A stretch of DNA of 64,000 nt. It comes from Burkholderia oklahomensis C6786. Its GTDB lineage: Bacteria > Pseudomonadota > Gammaproteobacteria > Burkholderiales > Burkholderiaceae. Below, in pieces: positions 41,081 through 50,488 of the stretch (its first letter is position 1; each line of letters opens with the position of its first letter). The translations under genes and the position numbers were made by a program. The notes under the pieces were generated by a model that was given only the letters and a program-made list of their open reading frames with translations, was not told the origin of the DNA and did not search any database. The stretch spans positions 2,480,001 through 2,544,000 of the forward strand of contig NZ_CP009555.1 in assembly GCF_000959365.1 (NCBI RefSeq). Direction: 5' to 3'.

Positions 41081-42130
41081 ATGGAATGCGCGTTCAACAT
41101 TGGTCGGATGGGAGCACACGTGAGTCGTGGTGCAGCTTTCGGAGGCGTGTGCTACCGAAAAGGAATCGCTGTCGTCTTGTTTGATAGCTTTTCGTTGATG
41201 CAGGCGGGACGCATCGCGGAAATATTCAATCTCGCCAATCGCTTTCGTGACGCCGGCGTGGATCCCGGCGGCGACTACGAGATGCTGCTGCTGTCGGCGA
41301 AGGGCGGCGCGGTGTATTCGTCGTCCGGCATACCCGTCTGGACCCAGCCGCTGCATGAGCGAGCGATCGAAAGCGTGCATGCGATCTTCGCGATCGGCGA
41401 GCCGGATGCGGCCGATCGCGACGACGAGAAGGTATCCGATTGGCTGCGCTGCGCGCGTGCCCACGTCGGAGCCTCGGGCGGCACGAAGCGCTTGATGGGG
41501 CTCGCGAATCGCGAGCGCGGCGACGCGGCGGCGGACGATCTGTCGATCGACACGATGCTCTCCGGCGCCGCATCCTCCGGAAAATCCCGCCCGACGGCGG
41601 CGGAGCGCGCGGCATTCTCGGCCGCGTTGGCGATCATTCGGCACGATTGCGGCGACGGCGCCGCGCACGAAGTCGCCGAATGCCTGTGCCCGGCGATGAA
41701 CGCGCGGCCCGCCGAGTCGGCGTTTGCGTCCCGCGAGGCGCGCGCGAGCAAGCTGATTCGCGCGTCGGTCCAGCAACTGCGCGACAACAGCGCAAACCGC
41801 ATTTCGATCGCCGACACCGCGCACGCGGCGGCGATGAGCGAACGAAATTTCCTGAGGCGCTTCAAGCAGGAGATCGGCGTGACGCCGTCGGAGTTCGTGC
41901 AGCGAGTCCGGCTCGAACACGCGCGCCACATGCTCGTGCACACCGATCTTCCGGTCGACAAGATTGCGCGGCGCACCGGTCTCGGCAGCGGCGATCGTCT
42001 TGCGAAGCTGTTCCGCCAGCACATGTCGATGTCGCCGACCGAGTATCGCGCGATCGAGCGCAGTCGCGGCTCGGACGCGGATCTCGCATGCACCGAATTC
42101 GTTTCGCACCTGAGCGGGTCGGTTTCATAA
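41081..42130 (+). CDS. AraC/GlxA-family transcriptional regulator
   Basis: A 349-aa regulator of the GlxA type: an N-terminal DJ-1/PfpI-like domain (IAVVLFDSFSLMQAGRIAEIFNLANRF, about residues 25-180) and a C-terminal AraC HTH domain with MSERNFLRRFKQEIGVTPSEFVQ and the second helix-turn-helix DKIARRTGLGSGDRLAKLFRQHM. The start is uncertain: ATG at 41081 was chosen; GTG at 41063 and ATG at 41108 are possible. It reads toward the exopolysaccharide assembly genes and is the obvious candidate local regulator of that operon. Its ligand is unknown. Confidence 0.85.
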   Translation: MECAFNIGRMGAHVSRGAAFGGVCYRKGIAVVLFDSFSLMQAGRIAEIFNLANRFRDAGVDPGGDYEMLLLSAKGGAVYSSSGIPVWTQPLHERAIESVHAIFAIGEPDAADRDDEKVSDWLRCARAHVGASGGTKRLMGLANRERGDAAADDLSIDTMLSGAASSGKSRPTAAERAAFSAALAIIRHDCGDGAAHEVAECLCPAMNARPAESAFASREARASKLIRASVQQLRDNSANRISIADTAHAAAMSERNFLRRFKQEIGVTPSEFVQRVRLEHARHMLVHTDLPVDKIARRTGLGSGDRLAKLFRQHMSMSPTEYRAIERSRGSDADLACTEFVSHLSGSVS

Positions 42131-42244
42131 CAAGCGGTACGCCGCGTCCGTCGTTTCATCCCCAACCTTCGTTTCGCCACGCTCGCGTGCGAAGCCGTGA
42201 GCGACGCTCGGTCGATTCCGGGCGATGAAGACCGGACGCTCGTC

Positions 42245-42268
42245 GATTCGGATTCGGATTCCGATTCA
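42245..42268 (+). repeat. Four-copy hexanucleotide repeat (GATTCN) in the leader before the assembly operon
   Basis: GATTCG GATTCG GATTCC GATTCA lie in tandem between the regulator and the initiating transferase. Copy-number change would alter spacing in the operon's leader; with only four imperfect copies this may be chance. Confidence 0.5.
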
Positions 42269-42358
42269 TTGATGACGCGATGTGCGAGGCGCGGGCACAT
42301 CGGGCATGAATGTAGAAGTACGAAGCAAATTCTTGACGAAACGCAATCGAGGTTCACT

Positions 42359-43426
42359 ATGCCAGCGATATTTCCCCGAGTCGTCGACATTGCGTTGATC
42401 GTAATCGGCGCGTTCCTCCCGATTCTGATCGAGGCGTCCGGCAGCTCGCACGCGCAGATCTTCGACGGATCGCTGGTGGCGTTCGCCGCCGCGCTGTCGC
42501 TGTCGGTCTTTCCCGCGTGCGGGATCTACGAGACGTCGAAGCGGCGCTCGCCCGTGCATCTGATCAGCCGCACCGTACTCGCCTGGCTCGTCGTGCAAGG
42601 CGGAACCGTCGCGCTGCTGTACGTGCTGCGCCGTGCGCAGATCCTGTCGAGCGCGTGGTTCGTGTACTGGACGGTGACGAGCGGTATCGGGCTGTTGATC
42701 TTTCGCGCGGTCACGCTCGCGATCTTCGGCATCGTCGAGCGCGCGAGCCGCAAGGTGAAGGCCGCGACGTTCGACCAGGTGGGCCATGTCGCGCAACGCA
42801 TGAGGACCTCGGGCGTCGCGAAGCGGATCGTCAAGCGTGCGTTCGACGTCGCCGCGGCGTCGTGCCTGATCGCCGTGCTGTCGCCCGTGCTCGCCGTAAT
42901 CGCATTCCTCGTCAAGCGCGACGGCGGGCCCGCCGTGTTCGGGCATGTGCGCATCGGACGAGACGGCCGCCGCTTCAAGTGCCTGAAGTTCCGCTCGATG
43001 GTGATGAACGCGGACGCCGTGCTGAAGGCGCTGCTCGAGCGCGATCCGCAGGCGCGCGCGGAATGGGAGCGCGAATTCAAGTTGAAGAACGACGCGCGGA
43101 TCACGCGGATCGGCCGCTTCCTGCGTCGCAGCAGTCTCGACGAGCTGCCTCAGCTGCTGAATGTCGTGAAGGGCGAGATGAGCCTCGTCGGGCCGCGGCC
43201 GATCGTCGAGGCCGAGCTTGCGCGCTACGGCGACGACGTCCGCTACTACCTCGCGGCGAAGCCTGGCATGACGGGGCTGTGGCAGGTGAGCGGCCGCAAC
43301 GACACCGATTACGCGACACGCGTTTCGCTCGACGTGTCGTACGTGAAGGAATGGTCGCTTCGCCGCGACCTGTACATCCTGTTGAAGACGGTCAACGTGG
43401 TTCTGCGTGGATCGGGCGCGTATTGA
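42359..43426 (+). CDS. Undecaprenyl-phosphate glycosyl-1-phosphate transferase (short form, BceB/WbaP-like)
   Basis: A 355-aa polyprenyl-phosphate sugar-1-phosphate transferase. Four N-terminal membrane spans (residues 5-135) are followed after only a short linker by the catalytic domain: KRAFDVAAASCLIAVLSPVL membrane helix, KCLKFRSMVMNAD, RRSSLDELPQLLNVVKGEM and SLVGPRP. The usual CoA_binding_3-like Rossmann domain between the two halves, about 120 residues in WbaP/WcaJ, is missing. The ATG at 42359 begins just before the first span. It should start repeat-unit synthesis by loading hexose-1-phosphate on undecaprenyl phosphate at the inner face of the inner membrane. Confidence 0.88.
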   Translation: MPAIFPRVVDIALIVIGAFLPILIEASGSSHAQIFDGSLVAFAAALSLSVFPACGIYETSKRRSPVHLISRTVLAWLVVQGGTVALLYVLRRAQILSSAWFVYWTVTSGIGLLIFRAVTLAIFGIVERASRKVKAATFDQVGHVAQRMRTSGVAKRIVKRAFDVAAASCLIAVLSPVLAVIAFLVKRDGGPAVFGHVRIGRDGRRFKCLKFRSMVMNADAVLKALLERDPQARAEWEREFKLKNDARITRIGRFLRRSSLDELPQLLNVVKGEMSLVGPRPIVEAELARYGDDVRYYLAAKPGMTGLWQVSGRNDTDYATRVSLDVSYVKEWSLRRDLYILLKTVNVVLRGSGAY

Positions 43427-43490
43427 GCGCCTTCCGTGCGACGATCGGCGGCCGGAACAGGCCAGAACTAGAAAGTGGATCGAGGTATAG

Positions 43491-44684
43491 ATGGGTAGTC
43501 TGGGGGAAGCAGGCGGCGGCGCGCCGCCGAGACGCACGTGCGGCGCGCGCGTGCGCTTGTTGACGATGTGGGTGCCGCTATGCGCGGCGCTCGGTGCATG
43601 CGGCATCGCGCCCGGCATGCGGATGAAGCAGCCGGCGAACGTGCCGGTATCGAGCGCGGCAGCGGGCGCGTCGGCCGAGGCCGGCCGCGAGCCGCACGGC
43701 GAGCAGTTGCCGGTTCCGATTACCGACATCGACCTGAATCTGATTCGGACGCTGCGCGATGCGCAGCGCGGTGCGCACGGCGCGCCCGATCTCGCGTCGC
43801 CGGCGCCCGGCTACACGATCGGGCGCGGCGACGTGCTGCAGATCACGGTCTGGGATCATCCCGAGCTCGCGGCGGCGCTCGGCACGCAGCAGCAGTCGAC
43901 CGCACGCGCGGCCGATGCGCCGGCGGGCTTCGTCGTCGATCAGGACGGCACGCTCCAGTATCCGTACGTGGGGCGCATCGCCGTGGCGGGGCTGAAGCCC
44001 GAGCAGGTCCAGGCGCGGCTTGCGCGCAAGCTCGCGGAAACGTTTCGCGATCCGCAGGTGACGGTGCGCGTCGCGTCGTTCCGTGCGAAGCAGGTCTACA
44101 TCGAGGGCGAAGTGCATGCGCCCGGCTCGCAGCCGCTCAACGACATTCCGATGACGCTGTACGACGCGGTGAGCCGCGCAGGCGGCTTCTCGGCGAGTGC
44201 CGACCAGCGCCGCGTGATGCTCGTGCGCGACGGCGTCGAGCAGCGGATCGATCTGTCGGGCGCCGGACAGGGAATCAATCCGTCGCGGGTCGTCCTCGAG
44301 GACGGCGATCTGCTGCGCATCCCGCCGCGCGACGAGAGCGGCGTGTTCGTGATGGGCGAAGTCAACAAGCCGGTCACCGCGCTGCCGATGCGCAACGGCC
44401 GGTTGACGCTGAGCGAGGCGCTGTCTCAGGCGGGCAGCCTGAACGCGTCGACGGCCGACGCGGCGCAGATGTACGTGATCCGCGGCTCGCTCGATGCGAA
44501 GCCGCACGTCTACCGGCTCGACGCGAGCTCGCCCGTCGCGATGGTGCTCGCGAACCAGTTCGAGCTGGAGCCGAAGGACATCGTCTACGTCGACGGCAAC
44601 GGCCTCGTGCGGTTCAGCCGCGTGCTCAGCCTGTTGCTGCCGGCGATCAACGCCGGCCTGACCGCGGCGGTCGTGACCAAATGA
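43491..44684 (+). CDS. Exopolysaccharide export lipoprotein, Wza/BceE-like
   Basis: A 397-aa outer-membrane polysaccharide export protein. The signal peptide ends in a lipobox LGAC near residue 37; the Poly_export domain begins near YTIGRGDVLQITVWDHPELAA (about 108-128), and SLBB regions follow (FRAKQVYIEGEVHAPGSQPL and GVFVMGEVNKPVTALPM). It forms the octameric outer-membrane channel that works with the Wzc-type kinase at 45161. Its stop overlaps the start of the phosphatase gene by 4 bases. It is distinct from the capsule channel WcbC, so the cell has two export systems in this window. Confidence 0.9.
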   Translation: MGSLGEAGGGAPPRRTCGARVRLLTMWVPLCAALGACGIAPGMRMKQPANVPVSSAAAGASAEAGREPHGEQLPVPITDIDLNLIRTLRDAQRGAHGAPDLASPAPGYTIGRGDVLQITVWDHPELAAALGTQQQSTARAADAPAGFVVDQDGTLQYPYVGRIAVAGLKPEQVQARLARKLAETFRDPQVTVRVASFRAKQVYIEGEVHAPGSQPLNDIPMTLYDAVSRAGGFSASADQRRVMLVRDGVEQRIDLSGAGQGINPSRVVLEDGDLLRIPPRDESGVFVMGEVNKPVTALPMRNGRLTLSEALSQAGSLNASTADAAQMYVIRGSLDAKPHVYRLDASSPVAMVLANQFELEPKDIVYVDGNGLVRFSRVLSLLLPAINAGLTAAVVTK

Positions 44685-45115
44685 TCGAATCGATTCTCGT
44701 CGTCTGCGAAGGCAACCTCTGCCGCAGCCCGATGGCGGCCGCGTTCTTCGCCGCGGCGCTGCCGGGCCGCACGGTCACGTCGGCGGGCTTCAACGCGCTC
44801 GTCGGGCTGCCGGCCGCGCCGTTCGCGCAGGACGTGATGCGCGAGCGCGGCATCGATCTCTCCGCGCATCGCGCGCAGCAGCTCGGTCGCGCGCAGTGCG
44901 CATCGGCGGACCTGATTCTCGTGATGGACCGCGGTCAGCGCCGGCTCGTCGAAGATCAGTATCCGCTCGCGCGCGGCAAGGTATTTCGCATCGGCGAGCA
45001 CGAGAACTTCGACGTCCACGATCCCTATCGTCAACCGCGCTTCGTGTTCGAGCGGTCCGCACGGCTCATCGAGCTCGGCGTGAACGGCTGGCTGTCGCGA
45101 CTGCGGCTCGTGTGA
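44681..45115 (+). CDS. Low-molecular-weight protein tyrosine phosphatase (Wzb/BceD-like)
   Basis: A 144-aa phosphatase with the P-loop C9EGNLCR15S16 at the N-terminus and the general-acid loop FDVHDPYRQP near residue 110. These cytoplasmic enzymes remove phosphate from the tyrosine tail of Wzc-type kinases and so set polymer length or output. The ATG at 44681 overlaps the stop of the Wza gene. Order and spacing with the kinase (45161) are the classic wza-wzb-wzc arrangement. Length is normal. Confidence 0.93.
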   Translation: MIESILVVCEGNLCRSPMAAAFFAAALPGRTVTSAGFNALVGLPAAPFAQDVMRERGIDLSAHRAQQLGRAQCASADLILVMDRGQRRLVEDQYPLARGKVFRIGEHENFDVHDPYRQPRFVFERSARLIELGVNGWLSRLRLV

Positions 45116-45160
45116 ACGATCGCGCGAACGCGCGGAACCGAATCCCCAAGATCCCGATAC

Positions 45161-47401
45161 ATGACTTCCAATCCATCCGATACACAAGCGCCCGCCGAGG
45201 GCGACGGCGATACGGATTTCATCGCCATTCTCGACATCCTGATCGAAAGCTGGCGGCTGATCGCCGCGATCGCGTTCGGCTGTCTCGTCATCGGCGGCGC
45301 GTATGCGGTGCTCAGCAAGCCGGTCTATCAGGCGGACATCCTGATCCAGGTCGAGGACAGCCCCGACACGTCCGCCGCAAAAAGCCTGCTCGGCGACGTG
45401 TCGTCGCTCTTCGACGTGAAATCGTCGGCGGCGGCCGAGACGCAGATTCTCGCGTCGCGGCTCGTCGTCTCGCGCGCGGTCGACAATCTGAAGCTCTTCA
45501 TCGATGCGAAGCCGAAGCGTTTTCCGGTCATCGGCAACTGGCTCGCACGCCGCAGCGAAGGGCTGTCTAATCCGGGCTTCGCCGGCTTCGGCGGCTATGC
45601 GTGGGGCCAGGAGCACATCGACGTCGCGATGTTCGACGTGCCGCGCGCGATGGAAGGCGACGCGTTCGAGCTGACGATGCTCGATGCGCGCCGCTATCGG
45701 CTCGACGGCGGCGATCTCGATCGCAGCGTCGAAGGCGTCGTCGGCAAGCTCGAACGCTTTCCGGCGAAAGGCGGGGCGATCGCGCTGCGCGTCGATTCGG
45801 TCGCCGCGAAGCCGGGCGCGGCGTTTACGCTCGTGCGCAACTCGCGGCTGCGCACGATCGAGGATCTGCAGGACAACCTCGACGTGCAGGAGCGCGTCAA
45901 GCAATCGGACGTCGTCGTCGCGAGCCTGCGCGACACCGATCCCGAGCTCGTCAGCCGCGCGCTCAACGAGATCGGGCGGCAATACATCGCGCAGAACATC
46001 CAGCGCAAGTCGGCGGAAGCCGCGCAATCGCTCGAGTTCCTCAACGGGCAGCTGCCGACGCTCAAGCAGCAGCTCACCGATTCCGAAGCACGCCTGACGA
46101 AATTGCGCGACGAGCACGGCACCGTCGATCTGACCGAAGAGGCGAAGCTCGCGCTCGCGCAATCCGCCGACGCGAAGACGCGCCTGCTCGAACTGCAGCA
46201 GAAGCGGCAGGAGCTGCTGTCGCGCTTCACGCCGAAACACCCGGGCGTCGTCGCGGTCGATCAGCAGATCGCGGCGCTCGACGGCTATCGCGGCACGGCC
46301 GAGCAGCAGATCAAGCGTCTGCCGGACCTGCAGCAGCAGATCGTGCGGCTGATGCTCGACGTGAAAGTCAACACCGATCTCTACACGGCGCTGCTGAACA
46401 ACATGCAGCAGTTGCAGCTCGTGCGCGCGGGCAAGGTCGGCAACGTGCGGCTCGTCGATACGGCCGCGGTGCCCGAAGTGCCCGTCAAGCCGAAGAAGGC
46501 GCTCGTCGCGCTCGCGTCGCTGCTGCTCGGCGTGATCGCCGGCTGCGGGACGGCGGTCGGCCGGTCGATGCTGTTCCATGGCATCTCGGATCCGAACGAG
46601 ATCGAGCGCCGCCTGGGCCTGAACGTCTACGCGACCGTGCCGCGCAGCGAACAGCAGCGGGCGCTGACCGAGCGCGCGAAGCGCAAGGCGCGCGTGATGT
46701 CGCTGCTGTCCGTCGTGCACCCGGACGAGCCGGCCGTCGAAAGCCTGCGCAGCCTGCGTACGGCGCTGCAGTTCGCGATGCTCGAAGCGAAGAACAACGT
46801 CGTCGTGATCGCGGGTCCCGCGCCCGGCGTCGGCAAGTCGTTCGTATCGGCGAATCTCGCCGCCGTCCTGACGATGGCGGGCAAGCGCGTACTGCTGATC
46901 GACGGCGACATCCGCAAAGGGCATCTGAACGACTATCTCGGCCTTGCGCGCGGCAGGGGCTTTTCCGAACTGATCGCGGATGCCGCGCAGCTCGACGACG
47001 TGCTGCATCGCGACGTGATCGACGGACTCGACTTCATCTCGACGGGCGCGATGCCGAAGAACCCGGCCGAGCTGCTGCTCAACGCGCGCGTGCCGGCGCT
47101 GATCGATGCGCTCTCGAAGCGCTACGACGTCGTCGTGATCGACTCGCCGCCCGTGCTCGCGGTGGCCGATACGGGCATTCTCGCCGCGACGGCGGGCACC
47201 GCGTTCCTCGTCGCGCTCGCCGGCTCGACGAAGCTCGGCGAGATATCCGAATCCGCGAAGCGGCTCGCGCAAAACGGCGTGCGCCTGAGCGGCATCGTGT
47301 TCAACGGGATCAATCCGCGCCTTGGTCAGTATGGCTACGGATCGAAGTACGGCGGCTATCGCTACGTCGCGTACGAATATGGAGCGAAGCGGGATGCGTG
47401 A
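45161..47401 (+). CDS. Polysaccharide co-polymerase/tyrosine autokinase (Wzc/BceF-like)
   Basis: A 746-aa BY-kinase. The Wzz domain lies between two membrane spans (about residues 28-50 and 445-465) with a GNVR-type coiled coil (FTPKHPGVVAVD, NMQQLQLVRAGKVGNVRLVD). The cytoplasmic kinase has Walker A GPAPGVGKSF (near 551), Walker A' LLIDGDIRKG and Walker B VVVIDSPPVLAV. The C-terminus is a tyrosine cluster (YGYGSKYGGYRYVAYEY, seven Tyr), the autophosphorylation site. It controls polymerisation and export in the Wzy pathway. There is a 45-base gap after the phosphatase. Confidence 0.94.
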   Translation: MTSNPSDTQAPAEGDGDTDFIAILDILIESWRLIAAIAFGCLVIGGAYAVLSKPVYQADILIQVEDSPDTSAAKSLLGDVSSLFDVKSSAAAETQILASRLVVSRAVDNLKLFIDAKPKRFPVIGNWLARRSEGLSNPGFAGFGGYAWGQEHIDVAMFDVPRAMEGDAFELTMLDARRYRLDGGDLDRSVEGVVGKLERFPAKGGAIALRVDSVAAKPGAAFTLVRNSRLRTIEDLQDNLDVQERVKQSDVVVASLRDTDPELVSRALNEIGRQYIAQNIQRKSAEAAQSLEFLNGQLPTLKQQLTDSEARLTKLRDEHGTVDLTEEAKLALAQSADAKTRLLELQQKRQELLSRFTPKHPGVVAVDQQIAALDGYRGTAEQQIKRLPDLQQQIVRLMLDVKVNTDLYTALLNNMQQLQLVRAGKVGNVRLVDTAAVPEVPVKPKKALVALASLLLGVIAGCGTAVGRSMLFHGISDPNEIERRLGLNVYATVPRSEQQRALTERAKRKARVMSLLSVVHPDEPAVESLRSLRTALQFAMLEAKNNVVVIAGPAPGVGKSFVSANLAAVLTMAGKRVLLIDGDIRKGHLNDYLGLARGRGFSELIADAAQLDDVLHRDVIDGLDFISTGAMPKNPAELLLNARVPALIDALSKRYDVVVIDSPPVLAVADTGILAATAGTAFLVALAGSTKLGEISESAKRLAQNGVRLSGIVFNGINPRLGQYGYGSKYGGYRYVAYEYGAKRDA

Positions 47402-47494
47402 CGCCGACTCGCGGGCAAGCGGATGCGATGCCGGTCGCCGTCGCGGCGGAACCGTGTGCGCGTCGCGCGCGCATTCGAACGCGGGGGCGCGAAG

Positions 47495-48727
47495 ATGATC
47501 CGCGTCCGCGATTCGATCGTGTCGCTATGCGGCGTCGTCGCCGGGCAGATCGCGATCTTCGGCTGCATCTCGCTGATCGGGCGCTTTCAGGGGCCGGAGG
47601 CGCTCGGCCACTTCAACTATCTGCTCGCGCTGGCGACGTTCGCCGGCACGCTGCTCGCGTGCCGTTACGAGCTCGCTTGCGTGAGCGACAGCCCGGCCGA
47701 TTCGTTCAACGCGTTCGTCAACGTGATGGCGCTGAGCATCGCGATCGTCGCGCTCGGCTGCGCGGCGATCTTCGTCGCGGGCCGCGCGGAGCTGTATGTC
47801 GTCGCCGCTTACGGTTTCGCGGTGTTCGTCCAACTGGCTGCGGGCGGCTATCTGAACAGCCTGAGGCGCTATGGCTGGATCGCCGCGAGCCGGATTGCCG
47901 TGAACGGATCGTTTCTCGTCTGCATTGCCGTCACGGTGCTCGTGCCGGCGCTCGGACCGATCGATGCATTCGGCGCATACACGGCGGTGACGGCGCTCGT
48001 CGCGCTGCTGCTGCTGATCGCGGTCGCGCTGCACGGCAAGCGGCGCGGCTATTCGTTTGCAGTGACGCGCGCGTTCTTCGTCGAGCACAGCCGGTTCGCG
48101 AAGTACATCCTGCCGTCGACGCTCTGCGGCTCGGTGCTGACCTATGCGCTCGCGATCGTGATTCCGCATTGGTTCGATGCGCAGAGCGCCGGCTATTTCG
48201 CGGCCGCGTATCGGCTCGGTTTCTTTCCCGTGTCGCTGATTGCGCAGAGCCTGGGCGGTGTGTTCCGGCGCGATGCGATGGCCGCGATGGCGCGAGACGA
48301 CGCGCACACGATGGTGCCGAAGGTGTTCGGCGCATATGCGCGATCGCTCGCGCTGCTCGCGGCGGGCTATGCGGCAGGCGGCGCGCTCTTGTTCGGCCCG
48401 CTCGTCGAACTCTTCTTCGGCGCGCGCTGGAGCGGCGCGATCGCATTCTTCCAATGCATGATCCCGCTCTTCGCATTGCAGATGATCTACGTGCCGCTGT
48501 CGCAGATCTTCCTCGCGGCGCGCGCGCAGCGCATCGATTTCCTGTTTCAGCTCGGGTCCGGCGCCGTGCTTGCCGGCGCGCTGTGCACGGCGAAGCTCGC
48601 GAATCTGTCGGTGCTCGCGAGCGTGCGCTTGTTCTCGTTTTCCGGCGCCGTGCTGATGATCGCCGGCATCGCGCTGACGTTCAGCGTGATGAACGGCAGC
48701 GTGTCGCGTCGGCGCGCCGGCGCATGA
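47495..48727 (+). CDS. Repeat-unit flippase, Wzx-like (MOP/PST superfamily)
   Basis: A 410-aa membrane protein with about 12 hydrophobic spans and the N-terminal DSIVSLCGVVAGQIAIFG and ALGHFNYLLALATFAGTL segments of polysaccharide flippases. The ATG at 47495 (with GGGG about 10 bases before) begins immediately ahead of the first span. Wzx moves the undecaprenyl-linked repeat unit to the periplasm for Wzy. It follows the kinase gene by about 90 bases and precedes the KpsS-like gene. No other flippase is present in this locus. Confidence 0.85.
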   Translation: MIRVRDSIVSLCGVVAGQIAIFGCISLIGRFQGPEALGHFNYLLALATFAGTLLACRYELACVSDSPADSFNAFVNVMALSIAIVALGCAAIFVAGRAELYVVAAYGFAVFVQLAAGGYLNSLRRYGWIAASRIAVNGSFLVCIAVTVLVPALGPIDAFGAYTAVTALVALLLLIAVALHGKRRGYSFAVTRAFFVEHSRFAKYILPSTLCGSVLTYALAIVIPHWFDAQSAGYFAAAYRLGFFPVSLIAQSLGGVFRRDAMAAMARDDAHTMVPKVFGAYARSLALLAAGYAAGGALLFGPLVELFFGARWSGAIAFFQCMIPLFALQMIYVPLSQIFLAARAQRIDFLFQLGSGAVLAGALCTAKLANLSVLASVRLFSFSGAVLMIAGIALTFSVMNGSVSRRRAGA

Positions 48728-48759
48728 CGTTTCTTCCATTTCTTCGTTGAGCGCAGATC

Positions 48760-49956
48760 ATGATTGTCGTCGTCGTCGATTCCATGGAACGTTATTACTT
48801 CGCCGCGCGGCTCGTGAAGGCGGTCAGAAAGGAGTTCGACTTTCTGTTCGCGACGAGCGAGCCGGTCGCGCACCTGATGGCGCTGGGTGCGGGATTCCGG
48901 TCGGTCTATTTGCGGCGCGGCGCACCGCCATCCGCCGCACGCGATGCCGCGGGCGCGATTCGTTTCGACGCGTCGATCGAAGTGCTGAACGGGCAGATGA
49001 CGTCCGAGCTCGCACGCGCCGATGCGGCCGCGATCGTCGCGGCGATGTCCGGCGTGTTCCGTCGCCATCTGATTTCGCAGTGCCTGATGTGGAACGGCCA
49101 GCAGCTCGTCTGCCGGGCGGTCGCGCATGCGTGCGCGGCGCACGGGATTCCGACGAAGTTCGTCGAAATCTCGAACCTGCCGGACAAGCTGTTCGTCGAC
49201 CGGCTCGGCGTGAACGCGCTGTCGTCGATCAGCCGCAACCCGGCCGTGATCGACGGCCTCCCGATGCCGACCGAAGACGCGCATCGCCGCTGGCTCGCGC
49301 GCTACGAACAGTACAAGGCAAGGCCGCTGCCGCAGGCGCGCACGTCGTGGAAGCGCAAGGCGATGTCGGCCGTCAACTATGCGCTGAAGCTCGCAACGCG
49401 CGGCGTCGCGCGCAAACGTTTGAACACGGTGCGCGCGACCAATGGGGCGATTGCGCCGGCCCAGGCGAAAGTGCTGACGGTGAAGGCGCTGTCGGCGCTG
49501 CGCTACGTGTTCCTGCCGCTGCAGGTATCGGGCGATACGCAGATCAAGCTGCATTCGGATGTCGATAACCTGAAGGCGATTCAGCTCGCGTTCGAGCATG
49601 CGGCGAACGAGAGCGCGGATCTGATCGTCAAGCTGCATCCGGCGGAGTGCGACACCGCCGTGATCGACGAAGTGGTGCGGATGCAGCGCGTCTACCACTT
49701 CGATCTCGTCACGTCGCCGACCACCGATCTCATCAAGCATGCGCATTCGGTCGTCACGATCAATTCGACGGTCGGACTCGAGGCGCTCCTGTACGGCAAG
49801 CCGGTCGTGTCGCTCGGCCGCTGCTTCTACAAGGAATTCGACCGCACGCGGCTCCTCAAGTACATCCATTCGTTCCTGATCGACGGCATCGATTACTTCG
49901 GCACAGGCGAGATCGCACCGCGCGCGGCGAGGAACGTGTTTTCGATGAAGCACTGA
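48760..49956 (+). CDS. KpsS-like capsule-synthesis-family protein, probable Kdo transferase
   Basis: A 398-aa cytoplasmic protein. The C-terminal half has LIVKLHPAECD and TINSTVGLEALLYGKPVVSLG, the same pocket as KpsS/KpsC (compare VNSTVGLSALHHRRPLIALG in wcbO). The N-terminal half is different and poorly conserved. Because kdsA, kdsC and kdsD follow in the same operon, I infer that it adds beta-Kdo to the exopolysaccharide repeat. The start is a good ATG with the Wzx stop about 30 bases upstream. An alternative is a non-Kdo transferase with the same fold. Confidence 0.72.
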   Translation: MIVVVVDSMERYYFAARLVKAVRKEFDFLFATSEPVAHLMALGAGFRSVYLRRGAPPSAARDAAGAIRFDASIEVLNGQMTSELARADAAAIVAAMSGVFRRHLISQCLMWNGQQLVCRAVAHACAAHGIPTKFVEISNLPDKLFVDRLGVNALSSISRNPAVIDGLPMPTEDAHRRWLARYEQYKARPLPQARTSWKRKAMSAVNYALKLATRGVARKRLNTVRATNGAIAPAQAKVLTVKALSALRYVFLPLQVSGDTQIKLHSDVDNLKAIQLAFEHAANESADLIVKLHPAECDTAVIDEVVRMQRVYHFDLVTSPTTDLIKHAHSVVTINSTVGLEALLYGKPVVSLGRCFYKEFDRTRLLKYIHSFLIDGIDYFGTGEIAPRAARNVFSMKH

Positions 49957-49957
49957 C

Positions 49958-50488
49958 ATGCGCACGACCTTGAAACAGACGATCGAGGCGATTGTCGACG
50001 ATTGCCGGCGCAACGCGTTCTTCAAGACGCGCTGCGTCGTCGTGTTCTTCCGGATCGCGAACTATCTCGCGTGCCGCAGCAGGCTGACGCTCATGCTCGG
50101 CGCGCCGGTGATCGCGCTCTACATCGTCGTCTGCGACTGGATCATGGGCATCGAGATTCCGGTCAAGACGAAAATCGGCAAGGGCCTCACGCTGTATCAC
50201 GGCACGGGGCTCGTCATCAACGGCTATTGCGAGATCGGCGAGCGCTGCGTGATGCGGCACGGCGTGACGATCGGCAACACGCTGCGGCCCGACGGCACGT
50301 ACAGCGGCGTGCCGACTGTCGGCGACGACGTCGAATTCGGCGCGCACAGCGTCGCGCTCGGCGAGATTCGGATCGGCAACCGCGCGCGCATCGGCGCTGG
50401 CGCCGTCGTGCTGCGGGACGTGCCGGACGGCGGCGTCGCGGTGGGCGTGCCGGCGCGCGTGCTCGAGAAGGAGAAGAGCGCAGCATGA
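49958..50488 (+). CDS. Serine acetyltransferase-like hexapeptide O-acetyltransferase
   Basis: A 176-aa left-handed beta-helix acetyltransferase. The N-terminal helices are followed by LTLYHGTGLVINGYCEIGERC and CVMRHGVTIGNT, with the catalytic His in YHGTG/RHGVT, and repeating I-G-x-x-A hexapeptides (IRIGNRARIGAGAVVLRDVP). It is shorter than CysE and lies among glycosyltransferases, so transfer of acetyl from acetyl-CoA to a sugar of the repeat unit is likely rather than cysteine synthesis. One base separates it from the preceding stop and it overlaps the next start by 4 bases. Confidence 0.85.
   Translation: MRTTLKQTIEAIVDDCRRNAFFKTRCVVVFFRIANYLACRSRLTLMLGAPVIALYIVVCDWIMGIEIPVKTKIGKGLTLYHGTGLVINGYCEIGERCVMRHGVTIGNTLRPDGTYSGVPTVGDDVEFGAHSVALGEIRIGNRARIGAGAVVLRDVPDGGVAVGVPARVLEKEKSAA

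Noticed and set aside
44585..47272. 895-aa leftward open frame over the phosphatase and kinase genes
   Set aside because: Runs through two clear genes on the other strand; no family features.
45601..48750. 1,049-aa rightward frame overlapping the kinase and flippase genes
   Set aside because: Arg-rich alternative frame of two well-supported genes.
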